A stretch of 64,000 nt of DNA from Deltaproteobacteria bacterium (lineage in GTDB: Bacteria > Desulfobacterota > Syntrophorhabdia > Syntrophorhabdales > Syntrophorhabdaceae), in the NCBI GenBank assembly GCA_022711595.1, contig JAKLET010000013.1:33413-97412 (forward strand), given 5' to 3'. Under the pieces are notes generated by a model. The model was not told where the DNA came from and made no database searches. It saw nothing but the letters and a program-made list of their open reading frames with translations. The translations under genes were made by a program, and so were the position numbers. This document shows positions 52,885-61,844 of the stretch, piece by piece (within the stretch, counting starts at the first letter, position 1; every line of letters begins with the position of its first letter).

Positions 52885-53685
52885 ATGAAAATGAAACGGA
52901 ATATTATTCAGATAGATGAAGAAAGATGCAACGGTTGCGGACAATGCGTCGGTGCCTGCGCGGAAGGGGCCATCGAGCTCCACAACGGCAAGGCGCGCCT
53001 GGTCGCGGAGAAATACTGTGACGGCCTTGCGGCATGCCTTGGAAAATGCCCTGTCGACGCAATAAAGATCATTGAAAGAGAATCCGATCCCTTCGATCCC
53101 GAGGCAGTCGAGAGATATCTTGCGATTAAAAAAGGTAAGGGCAGGAAGACCGCCGAAAACAGCGCTCGACACATCACATCACCTTCCTCCGGCCCCGCCG
53201 TCCCTTCTGAACTTCCCTGCGGCTGCCCGTCTGCACAGGTCCGGGTGTTCTCCCCGGCCTGCGATCACGAACATGGCTCCACCGAGAAGACGTCCCGGGG
53301 ATCTCTCCTCACCCACTGGCCCGTCCAGATAAGGCTCGTCCCTCCGACGGCGCCTTTTCTCAAGGGAGCTGACCTGCTGGTGGCCTCTGATTGCACGGCT
53401 GTCGCCTGCCCCGGTTTTCATGAAGAGCTTCTGAAGGGAAAGGTGGTCATGATGGGCTGCCCAAAGTTCGATGACACCGAGGAATACATCGGCAGGTTCA
53501 CACAGATATTCGCCTCTGCCGGGATCAGGAGCATCACCGTTGCCGTCATGGAGGTCCCCTGCTGCTCTAAGATGCCGCTGATAGTAAAAGAGGCAATGAA
53601 AGCGGCCGGGAAAACGATACCCACCCGGGTCGTCGTCATCGGCACAAAAGGGAACATTGTAAGCGAAAATGCCCTTGCAGCCTGA
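52885..53685 (+). CDS. 4Fe-4S ferredoxin-domain protein, Hcp-associated
   Basis: 266 residues. The N-terminal two-cluster ferredoxin is CNGCGQCVGAC and CDGLAACLGKC with PVDAIKI. A middle part holds Cys/His (PCGCPSAQ, CDHEHG). The C-terminal part (LLVASDCTAVACPGFHEELLKG, shown in full; MMGCPKFDD; VMEVPCC) carries more Cys that could bind another cluster. This type is common next to hcp in anaerobes and probably passes electrons to it. It follows hcp behind a hairpin, so its level may be lower than that of hcp. Confidence 0.88.
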   Translation: MKMKRNIIQIDEERCNGCGQCVGACAEGAIELHNGKARLVAEKYCDGLAACLGKCPVDAIKIIERESDPFDPEAVERYLAIKKGKGRKTAENSARHITSPSSGPAVPSELPCGCPSAQVRVFSPACDHEHGSTEKTSRGSLLTHWPVQIRLVPPTAPFLKGADLLVASDCTAVACPGFHEELLKGKVVMMGCPKFDDTEEYIGRFTQIFASAGIRSITVAVMEVPCCSKMPLIVKEAMKAAGKTIPTRVVVIGTKGNIVSENALAA

Positions 53686-53699
53686 AATCGGTTTCTTTG

Positions 53700-53773
53700 G
53701 TTTCTCAAGTTTCTTTGGTTTCTTTTGTTAAAAGAATATTCACAACCAGACAAACCAAAGAAACTTGAGAAAC
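53700..53773. terminator. Perfect 22-bp inverted repeat after the ferredoxin gene
   Basis: The arms 53700-53721 and 53752-53773 (GTTTCTCAAGTTTC...) are exact complements with a 30-base loop. The word GGTTTC/TCTTTGG repeats inside the arm. Probably a terminator. Confidence 0.7.
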
Positions 53774-53817
53774 TGGTACCCTAAAAGAGAGGTCTGTATT
53801 TACCTTGTTCCACATGT

Positions 53818-53825
53818 GGTATAAT
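53818..53825 (+). promoter_or_regulatory. Extended -10 promoter of the cupin gene
   Basis: TGGTATAAT (TG-n-TATAAT) ends at 53825, about 34 bases before the ATG; the -35 region is weak, as often with extended -10. Confidence 0.5.
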
Positions 53826-53858
53826 AGGCACTGAAAAAAATGTCAGGGAGAATGAATT

Positions 53859-54209
53859 ATGAAGATCACGGACCTTGAAAAAACAGAAAAAGTGCAGATG
53901 ACCATGGAGGGTGCCAAAGGCGCATGGAAGCAGATACCGCTCGCAAAGGCCGACGGTGTACCGGCCTATTCGCTGAGAGTCTTTACGATCGAGCACGGCG
54001 GTCACACACCCTACCATGCCCACCCCTTCGAACACATGAACTACATTATCGACGGAGAAGGTGTCCTGGTCACTGCGACGGGAGAGGAAAGAAGAGTTAA
54101 AAAAGGCGACTTTGCGCTTGTCATGCCCGATGAGGTCCATCAGTACAAAAATATTTCTACAGACCAACCCCTTGTCATGATCTGCCTTGTTCCCAGGGAT
54201 TATGAATGA
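53859..54209 (+). CDS. Cupin-domain protein
   Basis: 116 residues, a single small beta-barrel cupin. The metal motif is HGGHTPYHAHPFEHMNYII (His, His, Glu, His), followed by GEGVLVTATGEERRVKKGD and MPDEVHQYKN with the last His. Such proteins bind a metal and act as enzymes or sensors; the substrate is unknown. It ends 11 bases from the convergent response regulator. Confidence 0.9.
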   Translation: MKITDLEKTEKVQMTMEGAKGAWKQIPLAKADGVPAYSLRVFTIEHGGHTPYHAHPFEHMNYIIDGEGVLVTATGEERRVKKGDFALVMPDEVHQYKNISTDQPLVMICLVPRDYE

Positions 54210-54220
54210 AACAAAAAGGT

Positions 54221-54610
54221 TCAGGCAGCCCTTGAAGCGGCCGCGACCGATTCGATCCGCTCGGTCAGCTCTTCGATCCTGAATGGCTTGGCGATAAAGG
54301 GATGCCCCGCGATGTATCCTCCACCCTCCTTAACCTCTTCAGCCATGACAAGTCCCGTCAGGAAAATGATGGGAATATTGCTTGTCGAGAGGTCTTCCAT
54401 GAGGTATTCGGCCACTTTACCGCCGTCCATGACGGGCATTTTAATATCAAGGAGGATGACATCGGGTCTGTGTTTTCTGGCAAGATCGATGCCAACCGGC
54501 CCGTTCTGGGCAGTGAGGACCTTGTATCGCCACGTGTGATGGAGATATTGTTTCGTGATCTCGCAAAAATCTTCATTATCATCGATGACGAGTATCTTTT
54601 TCTTCGTCAT
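54221..54610 (-). CDS. Single-domain response regulator (receiver)
   Basis: 129 residues, a CheY-like domain: acidic pair in LVIDDNED, phospho-Asp in VILLDIKMPVMDGG (about 54), Thr in IFLTGLV and Lys in FIAKPFRIEEL. There is no output domain, so it likely signals by protein contact. No kinase is adjacent. Confidence 0.93.
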   Translation of the reverse strand: MTKKKILVIDDNEDFCEITKQYLHHTWRYKVLTAQNGPVGIDLARKHRPDVILLDIKMPVMDGGKVAEYLMEDLSTSNIPIIFLTGLVMAEEVKEGGGYIAGHPFIAKPFRIEELTERIESVAAASRAA

Positions 54611-54672
54611 ATCCGCTCTCCTTTATAATGTTATCAGCAAATTCAGCAAACTCTTAAGGTTTCGCTCGCTCA

Positions 54673-54749
54673 CGGGCAGACGGGCGCACGGGGTAAAATG
54701 ATCAAAGAAAAGGTCCTTCCCGTGTATGCCCTTTTACCCGCAGGCCCGT
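54673..54749. repeat. Inverted repeat in the space before the PLD gene
   Basis: ACGGGC-GCA-CGGGGTAAAA and TTTTACCCG-CAG-GCCCGT can pair across about 35 bases. It stands between the response-regulator start and the PLD promoter. Confidence 0.45.
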
Positions 54750-54768
54750 CCACGTTTTTCCGTTCTTC

Positions 54769-54798
54769 TTGACCCGTGACCGGTTCCCGCATTAGAAT
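54769..54798 (+). promoter_or_regulatory. Promoter of the PLD-like nuclease gene
   Basis: TTGACC, 18 bases, TAGAAT; predicted start about 20 bases before the ATG. Confidence 0.6.
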
Positions 54799-54826
54799 TG
54801 GGAAATCTCAGGAACGGGAGCGTGTA

Positions 54827-55363
54827 ATGAAAAGATATATCGTTTTTCTGCTTATCCCGCTGTGCATCGCCGCAATCTTACCCTGCCGGCTGAACGCGGT
54901 TGACGTCGTCCTTAACGACGCCCCGGCAAAGGTTTTTTTCAGCCCCGACGGCGGTGCTGCCAGAGGCATCCTGCGGGAGATCGGCCAGGCGACCAGAGAG
55001 GTCCTTGTGCAGGCCTATCTTTTCACATCCAGGCCCATACAATCAGCCCTTTTAAAAGCACAAAAACGGGGTATCAACGTCGAGGTCATCCTGGATAAAA
55101 ATGAGCAGAAAAACAGCAAGTACATCACGGCAAAGGCGCTCAGGGCGGGAGGCGTAACCGTCTGGCTCGACGACCGGCACGCGAGCGCCCACAACAAGAT
55201 CGTTATCATAGACCGGGAAACCGTCATCACCGGGTCCTTCAACTTTACCTATGCAGCCGAGAGCAAGAACGCCGAGAACGTCCTCATTATCAGATCACAG
55301 AACCTTGCCGGCCATTATACCGACAATTTCCTCAACCATCGCCGGCACTCCAGGAAATATTAA
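54827..55363 (+). CDS. Secreted phospholipase-D-family nuclease (single HKD)
   Basis: Start at MKRYIVFLL with GGGAG upstream; the signal peptide ends near LNA. About 178 residues with one HKD motif, HNKIVIIDRETVITGSFNFT (about residues 121-140), as in Nuc-type endonucleases and the single-domain PLD family, which work as dimers. It probably degrades DNA or phosphodiesters in the periplasm or outside. Confidence 0.9.
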   Translation: MKRYIVFLLIPLCIAAILPCRLNAVDVVLNDAPAKVFFSPDGGAARGILREIGQATREVLVQAYLFTSRPIQSALLKAQKRGINVEVILDKNEQKNSKYITAKALRAGGVTVWLDDRHASAHNKIVIIDRETVITGSFNFTYAAESKNAENVLIIRSQNLAGHYTDNFLNHRRHSRKY

Positions 55364-55368
55364 GCATT

Positions 55369-55498
55369 CCAAAGGTTCCAGCCGTTGAAACCGTTTCAAC
55401 CGATCAATAGAACGTAAAGCGCAAAGAGCGTGAAACAATAAAATGTAAATTCTTTAAGTAACTAAAATATTAAGGATATTAACGGCTGGAACCTTTGG
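55369..55498. repeat. Perfect 18-bp inverted repeat between convergent genes
   Basis: CCAAAGGTTCCAGCCGTT (55369-55386) and its exact complement (55481-55498). TTGAAACCGTTTCAACC and GCTGAAACGG words extend the arms. Likely a shared terminator with a long AT-rich loop. Confidence 0.7.
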
Positions 55499-55518
55499 AA
55501 CCGCTGAAACGGTTGGAG

Positions 55519-55866
55519 CTATTCTCTACCCGGTTGGATGATAAGGTTGAGAAGATAATTTACGATGGATAGAACGATGCCGTAAAGCACCGCCCACCAG
55601 AAACCGCTGACCTCAAAACCCTTAATAACCGATGAAGCGAGCAGGATCAGGGCGGCGTTGATGACAAAGGTAAAAAGCCCAAGGGTAAGGACGTTTATCG
55701 GCAGGGTAATGAAGATCAGCACCGGTCTGACCAGAACATTCACAACACCGAGAAAAAGGGCCACCCAGACAGCGGACAGAAAACTGCCGACCCTGACACC
55801 GGGAATAAAATAGGCCGCAATGATGATCGATACGGCCATAATTAACCATTTCAGCAGAAGCTTCAT
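55519..55866 (-). CDS. Four-TM membrane protein of the YvlD / 'phage holin 4' family
   Basis: 115 residues with four membrane segments. WLIMAVSIIIAAYFIPGVRVGSF opens it, ALFLGVVNVLVRPVLIFITLPINVLTLG lies in the middle, and the end is NYLLNLIIQ. The family (COG1950) bears a holin name but is a housekeeping membrane protein of unknown role; no phage genes are nearby. Confidence 0.88.
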   Translation of the reverse strand: MKLLLKWLIMAVSIIIAAYFIPGVRVGSFLSAVWVALFLGVVNVLVRPVLIFITLPINVLTLGLFTFVINAALILLASSVIKGFEVSGFWWAVLYGIVLSIVNYLLNLIIQPGRE

Positions 55867-55890
55867 GTGTGTTTGATCGAAATAAAACCG

Positions 55891-56172
55891 CTATTCGCGA
55901 AAGAACTTGTCTTCCGGAAGCATCCTGAGGGAAGTGTCTTCGGCCACACCGATAATATCCTGCAGCGCCAGACTTAATGCCACCATTTTCCCTGACACAT
56001 CATCGAGGATCTCTGCCATTCTTTCAATGTTTTCTTTTGTACAAGCACAATACTCGGTTATCTTAATCTCATTGTGCCTGCATTCCTCAATGAGGTCCCG
56101 GTGAAGTTCGAGTTCTTCCTGGGTCAAGTTCTTGAATGCCAGCAGTTCGTCCACTGTTTTGTAATCACTCAT
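55891..56172 (-). CDS. Small helical protein of unknown function
   Basis: 93 residues, mainly helical: TVDELLAFKNLTQEELELHRDL, then ECRHNEIKITEYCACTKENIERM and LDDVSGKMVALSLALQDIIG. A Cys trio (C-x-C with an earlier C) could bind metal. No clear family. It is 24 bases upstream of the YvlD-type gene, probably the same transcript. Confidence 0.55.
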   Translation of the reverse strand: MSDYKTVDELLAFKNLTQEELELHRDLIEECRHNEIKITEYCACTKENIERMAEILDDVSGKMVALSLALQDIIGVAEDTSLRMLPEDKFFRE

Positions 56173-56280
56173 GATTTTGTTTTAATATCCTCCACAGGTT
56201 GACGTAACCGACGTTACGCATTTATTCTATCTTTTTCGGGTCAAAAAGGCAATCAAATGTTAGACAAGAAATAATTAGAA

Positions 56281-56382
56281 GGCGGTTTCAGAGTTTCTTG
56301 TTTGTGGACCGTTTCAGAGCTGAAAGATAGTAATCTTTTTTCTTATCCTAAAGCCTTGAAACGCTGAAACTCTGGAACCGCC
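56281..56382 (-). terminator. Inverted repeat after lon
   Basis: GGCGGTTTCAGAGTTTC and GAAACTCTGGAACCGCC pair at 16 of 17 positions; the repeated word TTTCAGAG occurs in the loop. It lies just past the lon stop. Confidence 0.6.
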
Positions 56383-56390
56383 ATTATAAT

Positions 56391-58751
56391 TTAGCTTTCC
56401 CGTGCTGCTATGCAGATGTTGATAGCCTCATCCATTCTCTCGATGAACTTGAAATCCATGCCGTCCTTGATGCTCTCGGGCACTTCTTCAAGGTCCTTCT
56501 CGTTGAGCTTTGGAAGGACGATGTTCCTGATGCCGGCGCGCCGCGCGGCAAGGACCTTCTGCTTTATACCTCCCACCGGCAGCACAAGGCCGCGCAGGGT
56601 GATCTCTCCGGTCATGGCCACATCGTTGCGCACCGGTTTATCGGTAAGAAGGGACACAAGCGAAACAAGCATGGTTATGCCGGCCGACGGCCCGTCCTTC
56701 GGGATCGCCCCTTGCGGGACGTGGACATGGAGATCGTTCTTTTCAAAGAAGTCTTCCGGTATCTCATAATCGCCGGATTTGCTCCGGATATAACTCAAGG
56801 CGGCCTGTGCCGATTCTTTCATAACATCGCCGAGCTGACCCGTAAGAGACAGGCCTCCTTTGCCCCTCATCTTCGTGGACTCGATGAAAAGGATATCGCC
56901 GCCGGTAGGTGTCCAGGCAAGCCCTGTGGCCACGCCCGAGTATTTTGTGCGCTCCGCTACTTCGGAAAAAAACTTGATGGGCCCGAGGAAACCGTGAATG
57001 CTGTCGGCTGTTATGGTCTGTTTGTCCGTCTTGCCCTGTGCCACATCTTTTGCCACGGCCCTGCATATTGCGGCGATCTCCCTTTCAAGGTTGCGGACGC
57101 CCGATTCCCGGGTGTAGGAACGGATCACCACTTTCAGGGCCTCATCTTCGAACTCTATGTGGTCTTCGCTCAGACCATGTTCAAAACGTTCCTTGGGTAT
57201 AAGGAACTGCCGTGCTATCATAAGCTTTTCTTCCTCTGTGTAACCCGGAAGCTCCAGCACTTCCATCCTGTCCTTGAGTGCTGCCGGTATGGGATCGAGC
57301 ATATTTGCAGTGGCGATGAACATGACCTTGGAAAGGTCGAAGGGAACCTCAAGATAATGGTCGCTGAAAGAAAAGTTCTGTTCCGGGTCGAGGACCTCCA
57401 GCAGAGCGCTTGACGGGTCGCCCCTGAAATCCATGCCAATCTTGTCGACCTCGTCGAGCATGAATATGGGGTTGTTGGACCCGGCCTTCTTGATACCCTG
57501 TATGATGCGTCCGGGAAGGGCACCAACATAGGTGCGCCTGTGGCCGCGTATCTCCGCCTCATCCCTGATGCCTCCCAGTGATATCCTCATGAATTTGCGG
57601 CCCAGCGCACGGGCGATGGACTTGCCAAGGGAGGTCTTTCCCACACCGGGAGGACCGACAAAGCACAGGATCGGCCCTTTCATGTCGGCCTTGAGCTTCC
57701 TTACGGCCAGATATTCCAGTATCCTTTTTTTGACCTTCTCGAGGTCGTAATGGTCTTCGTCAAGGATCTTGGAGGCCCCGTCGATATCGAGGTTGTCCTC
57801 TGTCGCCTTCGACCAGGGAAGGTCCGTTAGCCAATCAAGATATGTCCTTGAGACAGTATATTCAGCAGACATGCTGCTCATCTTGGAAAGCCTGTCAAGC
57901 TCCTTGTCGGCAACCTTCTTCACGTCATCGGGCATTTTCGCTTCTTTGATCTTCTTCTTGAGATCATCCACCTCGTTGATCTTGTCGTCGCTCTCTCCGA
58001 GTTCCTTCTGGATGGCTTTGAGCTGTTCCCTGAGGTAGTATTCGCGCTGTGTCTTATCGATACCTTCCTTGACATGTGACTGGATCTTGCTGCTCAGCTC
58101 CAGTGTTTCCACTTCCCTGTTGAGGTAGATGGTCGCCTTTTTGAGCCTCTCCTTGAGGTCTATCTTTTCCAGTATCTCCTGTTTTTCGAGAACCGATATG
58201 TTGATCGTCGAAGCGATAAGGTCAGCCAGATTCCCCGGGTTCTCCACCTTCGAGGCGATCTGCGCAAGCTCCGACGAGAGATAGGGTGCCATTTCGATGG
58301 CCTTCCGGTAAAGGTTCTTGAGATTGATGTACATGGCATCGATCTCTATGTCCTTCTGATAGTCTTCGAAAACGGGGAGGATGCTCGCCTTTATGTTCGG
58401 CTCACCCTGTGTGAACTCAATGACCTTGCACCTGCACAGCCCCTGTATTACGACCCGCTGGCTGCCGTCCACCATTTTGACCATCTTCATGATGGTGGCG
58501 ACGGTCCCGACAGTATAAAGGTCTTCCGGATTCGGGTCTTCTATGTCAGGATTCTTTTGCGTGATGATGGCTATCATCTTATCCTTGTTCATTGCGTCAT
58601 CGACAAGGCGTATCGATTTTTCCCGTCCCACGATCAGGGGCATCACCAGGTCAGGATATGCCACGGTGCCGCGCAGCGGCAATACAGGCAATTCTGCGGG
58701 AATAAACATCCTGTCTTTGATGCTTTTGTCGTTCTTTAAGCCGATTACCAT
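56391..58751 (-). CDS. lon: ATP-dependent protease Lon
   Basis: 786 residues, full length. The N-terminal substrate domain (LPVLPLRGTVAYPDLVMPL) runs to about 200, then a coiled coil, the AAA+ module (Walker A GPPGVGKTSLGKSIA, Walker B IFMLDEVDK, sensor ANMLDPIP) and the protease domain with the Ser in KDGPSAGITM and the Lys in GGIKQKVLAARRAG. It degrades misfolded and regulatory proteins. dnaK lies directly upstream on the same strand, with 9 bases between them, so a shared transcript is likely. Confidence 0.97.
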   Translation of the reverse strand: MVIGLKNDKSIKDRMFIPAELPVLPLRGTVAYPDLVMPLIVGREKSIRLVDDAMNKDKMIAIITQKNPDIEDPNPEDLYTVGTVATIMKMVKMVDGSQRVVIQGLCRCKVIEFTQGEPNIKASILPVFEDYQKDIEIDAMYINLKNLYRKAIEMAPYLSSELAQIASKVENPGNLADLIASTINISVLEKQEILEKIDLKERLKKATIYLNREVETLELSSKIQSHVKEGIDKTQREYYLREQLKAIQKELGESDDKINEVDDLKKKIKEAKMPDDVKKVADKELDRLSKMSSMSAEYTVSRTYLDWLTDLPWSKATEDNLDIDGASKILDEDHYDLEKVKKRILEYLAVRKLKADMKGPILCFVGPPGVGKTSLGKSIARALGRKFMRISLGGIRDEAEIRGHRRTYVGALPGRIIQGIKKAGSNNPIFMLDEVDKIGMDFRGDPSSALLEVLDPEQNFSFSDHYLEVPFDLSKVMFIATANMLDPIPAALKDRMEVLELPGYTEEEKLMIARQFLIPKERFEHGLSEDHIEFEDEALKVVIRSYTRESGVRNLEREIAAICRAVAKDVAQGKTDKQTITADSIHGFLGPIKFFSEVAERTKYSGVATGLAWTPTGGDILFIESTKMRGKGGLSLTGQLGDVMKESAQAALSYIRSKSGDYEIPEDFFEKNDLHVHVPQGAIPKDGPSAGITMLVSLVSLLTDKPVRNDVAMTGEITLRGLVLPVGGIKQKVLAARRAGIRNIVLPKLNEKDLEEVPESIKDGMDFKFIERMDEAINICIAARES

Positions 58752-58760
58752 TAAGTCCCC

Positions 58761-60677
58761 CTATTTTTTCACGTCCTCAAATTCAGCGTCAACCACATCA
58801 TCGTCCCGTTTCGGTCCGCCGTCTTGCTGGGCCTGTGGGCCTTCCTGGCCGGGGGCGCCCTGCGACGTCGTCTGTGATGTCCTTTTGTAGAGTGTCTCGG
58901 CGAGATTGTGGGAAGCCTTTGTCAGATCTTCCGTCGCCTTTTTGATCCTTTCGGAATCGCCGCTCTTGATCGCGTCCTTTGCGGGGCCGAGCAGGTCTTC
59001 AATAGATCTTATGTCATCAGCGGAAAGTTTGTCCTTGTTCTCGTTCAGGGTTTTTTCCGTGGTATAGATCATATTGTCGAGCTGGTTGCGCTGTTCGATC
59101 TCCTGCTTTCTTTTACGGTCCTCTTCGGCGTGTGTTTCGGAATCATGGACCATCTTCTGGATATCGTCTTCGCTCAGGCCTGTAGATGCAGTAATGCGGA
59201 TGCTCTGCTCCTTGCCTGTGGCATTATCTTTCGCGAACACATGGAGTATGCCGTTGGCGTCGATATCGAAGGTGACCTCTATTTGCGGAATGCCCCTCGG
59301 CGCCGGCGGTAATCCGATAAGGTGGAACCTTCCCAGCGTCCTGTTGTCCCGGGCCATTTCCCTCTCTCCCTGAAGAACGTGTATCTCAACGCTTGTCTGA
59401 CTATCTTCAGCGGTTGTGAAGACCTGGCTTTTCTTTGTCGGTATGGTGGTGTTGCGCTCGATGATGCGTGTCATGACTCCGCCCAGGGTTTCGATGCCAA
59501 GTGAAAGCGGGGTTACGTCGAGAAGCAGCACGTCTTTTACCTCGCCGGCAAGTACGCCCGCCTGGACAGCTGCGCCCATCGCCACGACCTCATCGGGGTT
59601 GACACCCCGGTGCGGTTCCTTGCCGAAGAATTCCTTCACTATCTCCTGTACCCTCGGTATCCTTGTTGAACCACCGACAAGGACGACCTCATCGATCTTG
59701 TTCGTCGGGATCTTCGCGTCATCAAGAGCACGTCTGCAGGGCTCGATCGTCCTCTGGAACAGGTCATCGGCCAGCTTTTCAAGCTCGGCCCTTCTCAACT
59801 TCATATTGAGGTGCTTCGGGCCCGACGCGTCAGCCGTTATGAAGGGAAGGTTGATCTCGGTTTCAACGGTCGTGGAGAGTTCCACTTTTGCGCGCTCTGC
59901 CTGCTCTTTGAGTCTCTGGAGGGCCATGCGGTCTTTTGAGAGGTCGATCCCCTGGTCTTTTTTAAACTCGGAGACTATCCAGTCGATGACCCGCTGGTCG
60001 ATATCGTCACCGCCAAGGTGGGTATCACCGTTGGTCGATTTGACCTCCACTACGTTATCGCCCACTTCGAGGATGGAGATATCGAAGGTACCTCCGCCGA
60101 AGTCGTAAACCGCGATCGTTTCGTCTTTTTTCTTGTCCAGTCCGTATGCAAGGGCCGAGGCCGTAGGTTCATTAATGATGCGAAGGACGTTGAGGCCCGC
60201 TATCCTGCCCGCATCCTTGGTGGCCTGTCTCTGTGAATCGTTAAAGTAGGCAGGCACGGTGATAACGGCGTCGTCTATCTGCTGTCCGAGATAAGCTTCA
60301 GCCGACTTCCTCAGTTTCTGAAGAACGAAGGCCGAGATCTCCTGAGGTGTGTACTGTTTTCCCCGCACATCGACACGGACGTTTCCTTCCTGGTCGCCGA
60401 CAACCTTGTATGGGACGGTCTTTATCTCTTCCTGGACCTCATTGAAACGTCTTCCCACAAATCTTTTTATGGAAAAAATGGTATTTTCCGGGTTTGTTAT
60501 GGCCTGCCTCTTTGCGGTTTGTCCTACGAGTACCTCCCCGTCCTTGGTGAAAGCGACAACGCTCGGGGTCAGTCTGCTGCCCTCTTCATTTATTATGACC
60601 TTCGGTTCACCGCCTTCCATGACTGATACTACGGAATTGGTAGTCCCGAGGTCTATGCCTATAACTTTTTTAGCCAT
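58761..60677 (-). CDS. dnaK: Chaperone DnaK (Hsp70)
   Basis: 638 residues: [21 protein letters not shown] at the N-terminus, [40 protein letters not shown]-type loop ([11 protein letters not shown]), substrate domain to about 540 and an acidic C-terminal end ([14 protein letters not shown]). grpE and dnaJ are not adjacent here. AGGAGG precedes the ATG. It is probably co-transcribed with lon, which would place two heat-shock functions together. Confidence 0.97.
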   Translation of the reverse strand: MAKKVIGIDLGTTNSVVSVMEGGEPKVIINEEGSRLTPSVVAFTKDGEVLVGQTAKRQAITNPENTIFSIKRFVGRRFNEVQEEIKTVPYKVVGDQEGNVRVDVRGKQYTPQEISAFVLQKLRKSAEAYLGQQIDDAVITVPAYFNDSQRQATKDAGRIAGLNVLRIINEPTASALAYGLDKKKDETIAVYDFGGGTFDISILEVGDNVVEVKSTNGDTHLGGDDIDQRVIDWIVSEFKKDQGIDLSKDRMALQRLKEQAERAKVELSTTVETEINLPFITADASGPKHLNMKLRRAELEKLADDLFQRTIEPCRRALDDAKIPTNKIDEVVLVGGSTRIPRVQEIVKEFFGKEPHRGVNPDEVVAMGAAVQAGVLAGEVKDVLLLDVTPLSLGIETLGGVMTRIIERNTTIPTKKSQVFTTAEDSQTSVEIHVLQGEREMARDNRTLGRFHLIGLPPAPRGIPQIEVTFDIDANGILHVFAKDNATGKEQSIRITASTGLSEDDIQKMVHDSETHAEEDRKRKQEIEQRNQLDNMIYTTEKTLNENKDKLSADDIRSIEDLLGPAKDAIKSGDSERIKKATEDLTKASHNLAETLYKRTSQTTSQGAPGQEGPQAQQDGGPKRDDDVVDAEFEDVKK

Positions 60678-60712
60678 ATTCGTTTCCTCCTGGAATTTTT
60701 CGCGTCTGTGTA

Positions 60713-60741
60713 AATATAAGTTCCCGATCCAGGCTTGTCAA
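60713..60741 (-). promoter_or_regulatory. Promoter of dnaK-lon
   Basis: Minus strand: TTGACA, 17 bases, TATATT. This is a vegetative-type promoter; no clear sigma32 site or CIRCE element is seen nearby. Confidence 0.7.
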
Positions 60742-60848
60742 CGTTGTCAGGCCTTATTTTTCATACCAATTTTGAGCTGAAAATACGCAGGGTTACCTGC
60801 GGTTTGCGGGCGGCCCCCTTCGACCCGGGAGCTTATGCTGCCGCTTTT

Positions 60849-61799
60849 TTAGCCCTTCTTTCCTTCTCCTGCATGTTTTGGTAAGGCCTGCTGCCCCCGC
60901 CTTGAGAGCCAGACGCTTAGAAAGATCATCGCACCTCCGATGAACTGTGATAAGTGCAGCCTTTCGCCGAGTGCAAAATATGCCGCTATGGCCGCGAAGA
61001 CAGGTACGCAATACTGGTAGATCATGGTGCGTGCGACACCGATCTTTGAAACCCCCCGGTACCAGAGAAAAAAGGCGATAACGATGGAGAATATGATCGA
61101 AAAAATGACGATAAGCCAACCGGTAAGGGAAAGGTGTGCCAGTTCACCCCCGTCGAAGAAAGCAGGCACGAAAAACCCGAGCAGGACCGAGCCTGCCACC
61201 ATTCCATAGGCAGTCACCTTCAGCGGTGAATGCTTGTCCAAAAGCGGTTTGGAAAGTATCGTGTAGAGCGCCCAGGACAGGCTTGCGAGGAGAGCCAGCA
61301 GGTTGCCGGCGGCATCGCCCCCCAGAAAGATCTTCCAATCACCCTTCGTCATGAGAATGTATACACCAATGAACCCTGTGATGATCGCAATTATCCTGTT
61401 TTTCATAAATTTCTCGTAACCCAGGAGGCTGCTCAAGAACCCGCCGTATATGGGGGACATGTTGATGAGGATACCCACGTTCACGGCAGAGGTATACTTC
61501 AGTGCGAAGGTGAACAGGAACTGGTACAGGGCTATACCCACGGCGCCGAGGAGGACAAGACGCCAGATGTCCCTGAGAGGCACCTTTACATCTTCGAGAA
61601 AAAAGAGTAAAAGAAATAGGAGAACGCTCCCCGTGATAAACCGTATCAGGATAATATTGACCGGGGAGAGTTCGGTCAGGAGGTACTTGACCGCCACAAG
61701 ATTCATGCCCCAGATAACGGAAACACACAGGAGCAAAAGATCGGACCGATGTTCATGTTCCACGGAGATATTCTTAATTGGCAGGAAATCTTTTGTCAA
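60849..61799 (-). CDS. EamA (DMT) family transporter
   Basis: About 316 residues and ten membrane segments in two EamA repeats: CVSVIWGMNLVAVKYLL near the start, FALKYTSAVNVGILINMSP, then in repeat 2 SLSWALYTILSKPLL and LGERLHLSQFIGGAMIF. The family exports metabolites; the substrate is unknown. The start is uncertain: TTG at 61799 gives the full first helix, and a GTG 12 codons in is also possible. Confidence 0.88.
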   Translation of the reverse strand: MTKDFLPIKNISVEHEHRSDLLLLCVSVIWGMNLVAVKYLLTELSPVNIILIRFITGSVLLFLLLFFLEDVKVPLRDIWRLVLLGAVGIALYQFLFTFALKYTSAVNVGILINMSPIYGGFLSSLLGYEKFMKNRIIAIITGFIGVYILMTKGDWKIFLGGDAAGNLLALLASLSWALYTILSKPLLDKHSPLKVTAYGMVAGSVLLGFFVPAFFDGGELAHLSLTGWLIVIFSIIFSIVIAFFLWYRGVSKIGVARTMIYQYCVPVFAAIAAYFALGERLHLSQFIGGAMIFLSVWLSRRGQQALPKHAGEGKKG

Positions 61800-61844
61800 T
61801 TCTTTACCGACAGCAGCTTAAAAAATAAATAAATGGAGAAGCCG

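Noticed and set aside
55519..55866. Prophage holin
   Set aside because: The YvlD-type family only carries a holin name; no lysis or phage genes are near.
60675..60790. CIRCE or sigma32 element before dnaK
   Set aside because: Only a vegetative-type TTGACA/TATATT pair is visible; no 9-bp CIRCE inverted repeat.
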